In this document: in pieces, positions 6,459 through 6,751 of the stretch
Layout of the letters: every line of letters begins with the position of its first letter
How positions within the stretch are numbered: position 1 is the stretch's first letter
Assembly (NCBI RefSeq): GCF_051710625.1
Contig: NZ_JBPESN010000099.1
Location: forward strand, 1-6,751
Origin: JBPESN01 sp051710625
GTDB taxonomy: Bacteria; Pseudomonadota; Gammaproteobacteria; Enterobacterales; Enterobacteriaceae
DNA length: 6,751 nt
Direction of reading: 5' to 3'
Made by a program: the position numbers and the translations under genes
The notes under the pieces: generated by a model
The model's input: only the letters and a program-made list of their open reading frames with translations
What the model was told of the DNA's origin: nothing
The model's database searches: none

Positions 6459-6485
6459 TGTAGTGCCACACTGAATTTGGCCACC
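6459..6485. repeat. Left terminal inverted repeat of the IS
   Basis: It starts TGTAGTGCCACACTG and ends TGGCCACC. It matches the reverse complement of 100-126 at 20 of 27 positions. This comparison places the IS boundary at 6459 rather than at the TGAATTTGG at 6472. Confidence 0.8.
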
Positions 6486-6491
6486 CGAACA

Positions 6492-6510
6492 GAGGTGATA
6501 TGCTCACCTC
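6492..6510 (+). other. Leader hairpin in front of IS OrfA
   Basis: GAGGTGA, loop TATGC, TCACCTC: a perfect 7-bp stem. It lies between the inverted repeat and the OrfA start. Several IS elements use leader hairpins to stop transcripts entering from outside from expressing the transposase; that role here is inference. Confidence 0.5.
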
Positions 6511-6532
6511 AGAACAACACGGGGGTGCACCA

Positions 6533-6751
6533 ATGAAAAGAAGAAATTTTAGTCCTGAATTCAAACGCGAATCCGCTCAACTGGTTGTCGACCAAAATTA
6601 CACCGCCACGCCAGCAGCAAAAGCCATGGACGTCGGTTTTTCTACGATGACGAAATGGGTAAAACAACTGCGTGATGAGCGACAGGGGAAAACGCCAAAA
6701 GCCTCTCCCATAACCCCGGAACAAATCGAAATACGTGAGCTCAAGAAGAAG
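6533..6751 (+). CDS. IS3-family transposase OrfA, N-terminal fragment
   Basis: Seventy-three codons are visible, open to the right edge. The protein begins MKRRNFSPEFKRESAQLVVD. A helix-turn-helix follows (about residues 18-47: AAKAMDVGFSTMTKWVKQL), then RDERQGKTPK and ITPEQIEIRELKKK, where the leucine-zipper region of IS3-family OrfA proteins begins. OrfA binds the IS ends and supplies the N-terminal half of the OrfAB fusion transposase. ATG at 6533 is preceded by GGGGGTG with a 5-base gap. There is no stop or frameshift within the visible part. Confidence 0.93.
   Translation, partial: MKRRNFSPEFKRESAQLVVDQNYTATPAAKAMDVGFSTMTKWVKQLRDERQGKTPKASPITPEQIEIRELKKK

Larger units (their letters stand above)
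6459..6751 (+). mobile_element. Left-hand end of an IS3-family insertion sequence
   Basis: The element starts with TGTAGTG at 6459, directly after the last yjbH codon. It contains the left inverted repeat, a 5' leader with a hairpin, and the first 73 codons of OrfA, and it continues past the window. It has the same orientation as the IS end at 1-126, and its outer end pairs with that element's right end as expected for one IS type. Integrity beyond 6751 is unknown. Confidence 0.9.

Noticed and set aside
6472..6485. TGAATTTGGCCACC as the start of the right-hand IS
   Set aside because: The comparison with the other IS end shows the repeat extends outward to TGTAGTG at 6459, and yjbH homology stops exactly there.
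1..6751. CRISPR array, tRNA, rRNA or phage attachment site
   Set aside because: No regularly spaced repeats, cloverleaf-like sequence or rRNA segments were seen on either strand.

Overview
The window looks like chromosomal DNA of an enterobacterium in genome decay. The best guess is a Sodalis-type insect symbiont. This is an inference from four signs: enterobacterial protein sequences throughout, the E. coli-like gene cluster lexA-(dgkA)-plsB-ubiA-ubiC, several genes in different stages of breakdown, and insertion-sequence (IS) ends at both edges. The species cannot be fixed from sequence alone.

Layout, left to right. Positions 1-126 are the right-hand end of an IS3-family element: the last 38 codons of its OrfB transposase and its terminal inverted repeat. 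It sits inside a dead lexA gene (127-308, minus strand) that has lost its start codon, has a stop at codon 8 and is cut off after codon 60. The SOS operator region of lexA (317-354) and its promoter are still recognisable. dgkA, which lies between lexA and plsB in E. coli, is not visible; 355-679 is non-coding. plsB (680-3139, plus) is complete. A 179-base gap between the convergent plsB and ubiA genes contains what looks like the tail of an unidentified broken gene. ubiC and ubiA (4734 down to 3319, minus) form an intact two-gene operon; ubiA starts with TTG. Upstream of ubiC lie a candidate promoter, a weak terminator and then a heavily degraded yjbH (4959-6458, minus) with five in-frame stops and two frameshifts. 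It is cut by a second IS3-family element, whose left end and OrfA start occupy 6459-6751.

Function. The three intact genes are core housekeeping. PlsB makes lysophosphatidic acid, the first step of phospholipid synthesis. UbiC and UbiA make and prenylate 4-hydroxybenzoate, the first two committed steps of ubiquinone synthesis. The broken genes serve the SOS response (lexA) and an extracellular polysaccharide system (yjbH), which a host-restricted bacterium could lose. The two IS ends are in the same orientation and their outer ends match each other as the two ends of one IS type would, so the 6.3-kb housekeeping island lies between directly repeated IS copies. I found no convincing new system. 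The value of the window is the record of reductive evolution around a retained metabolic core.
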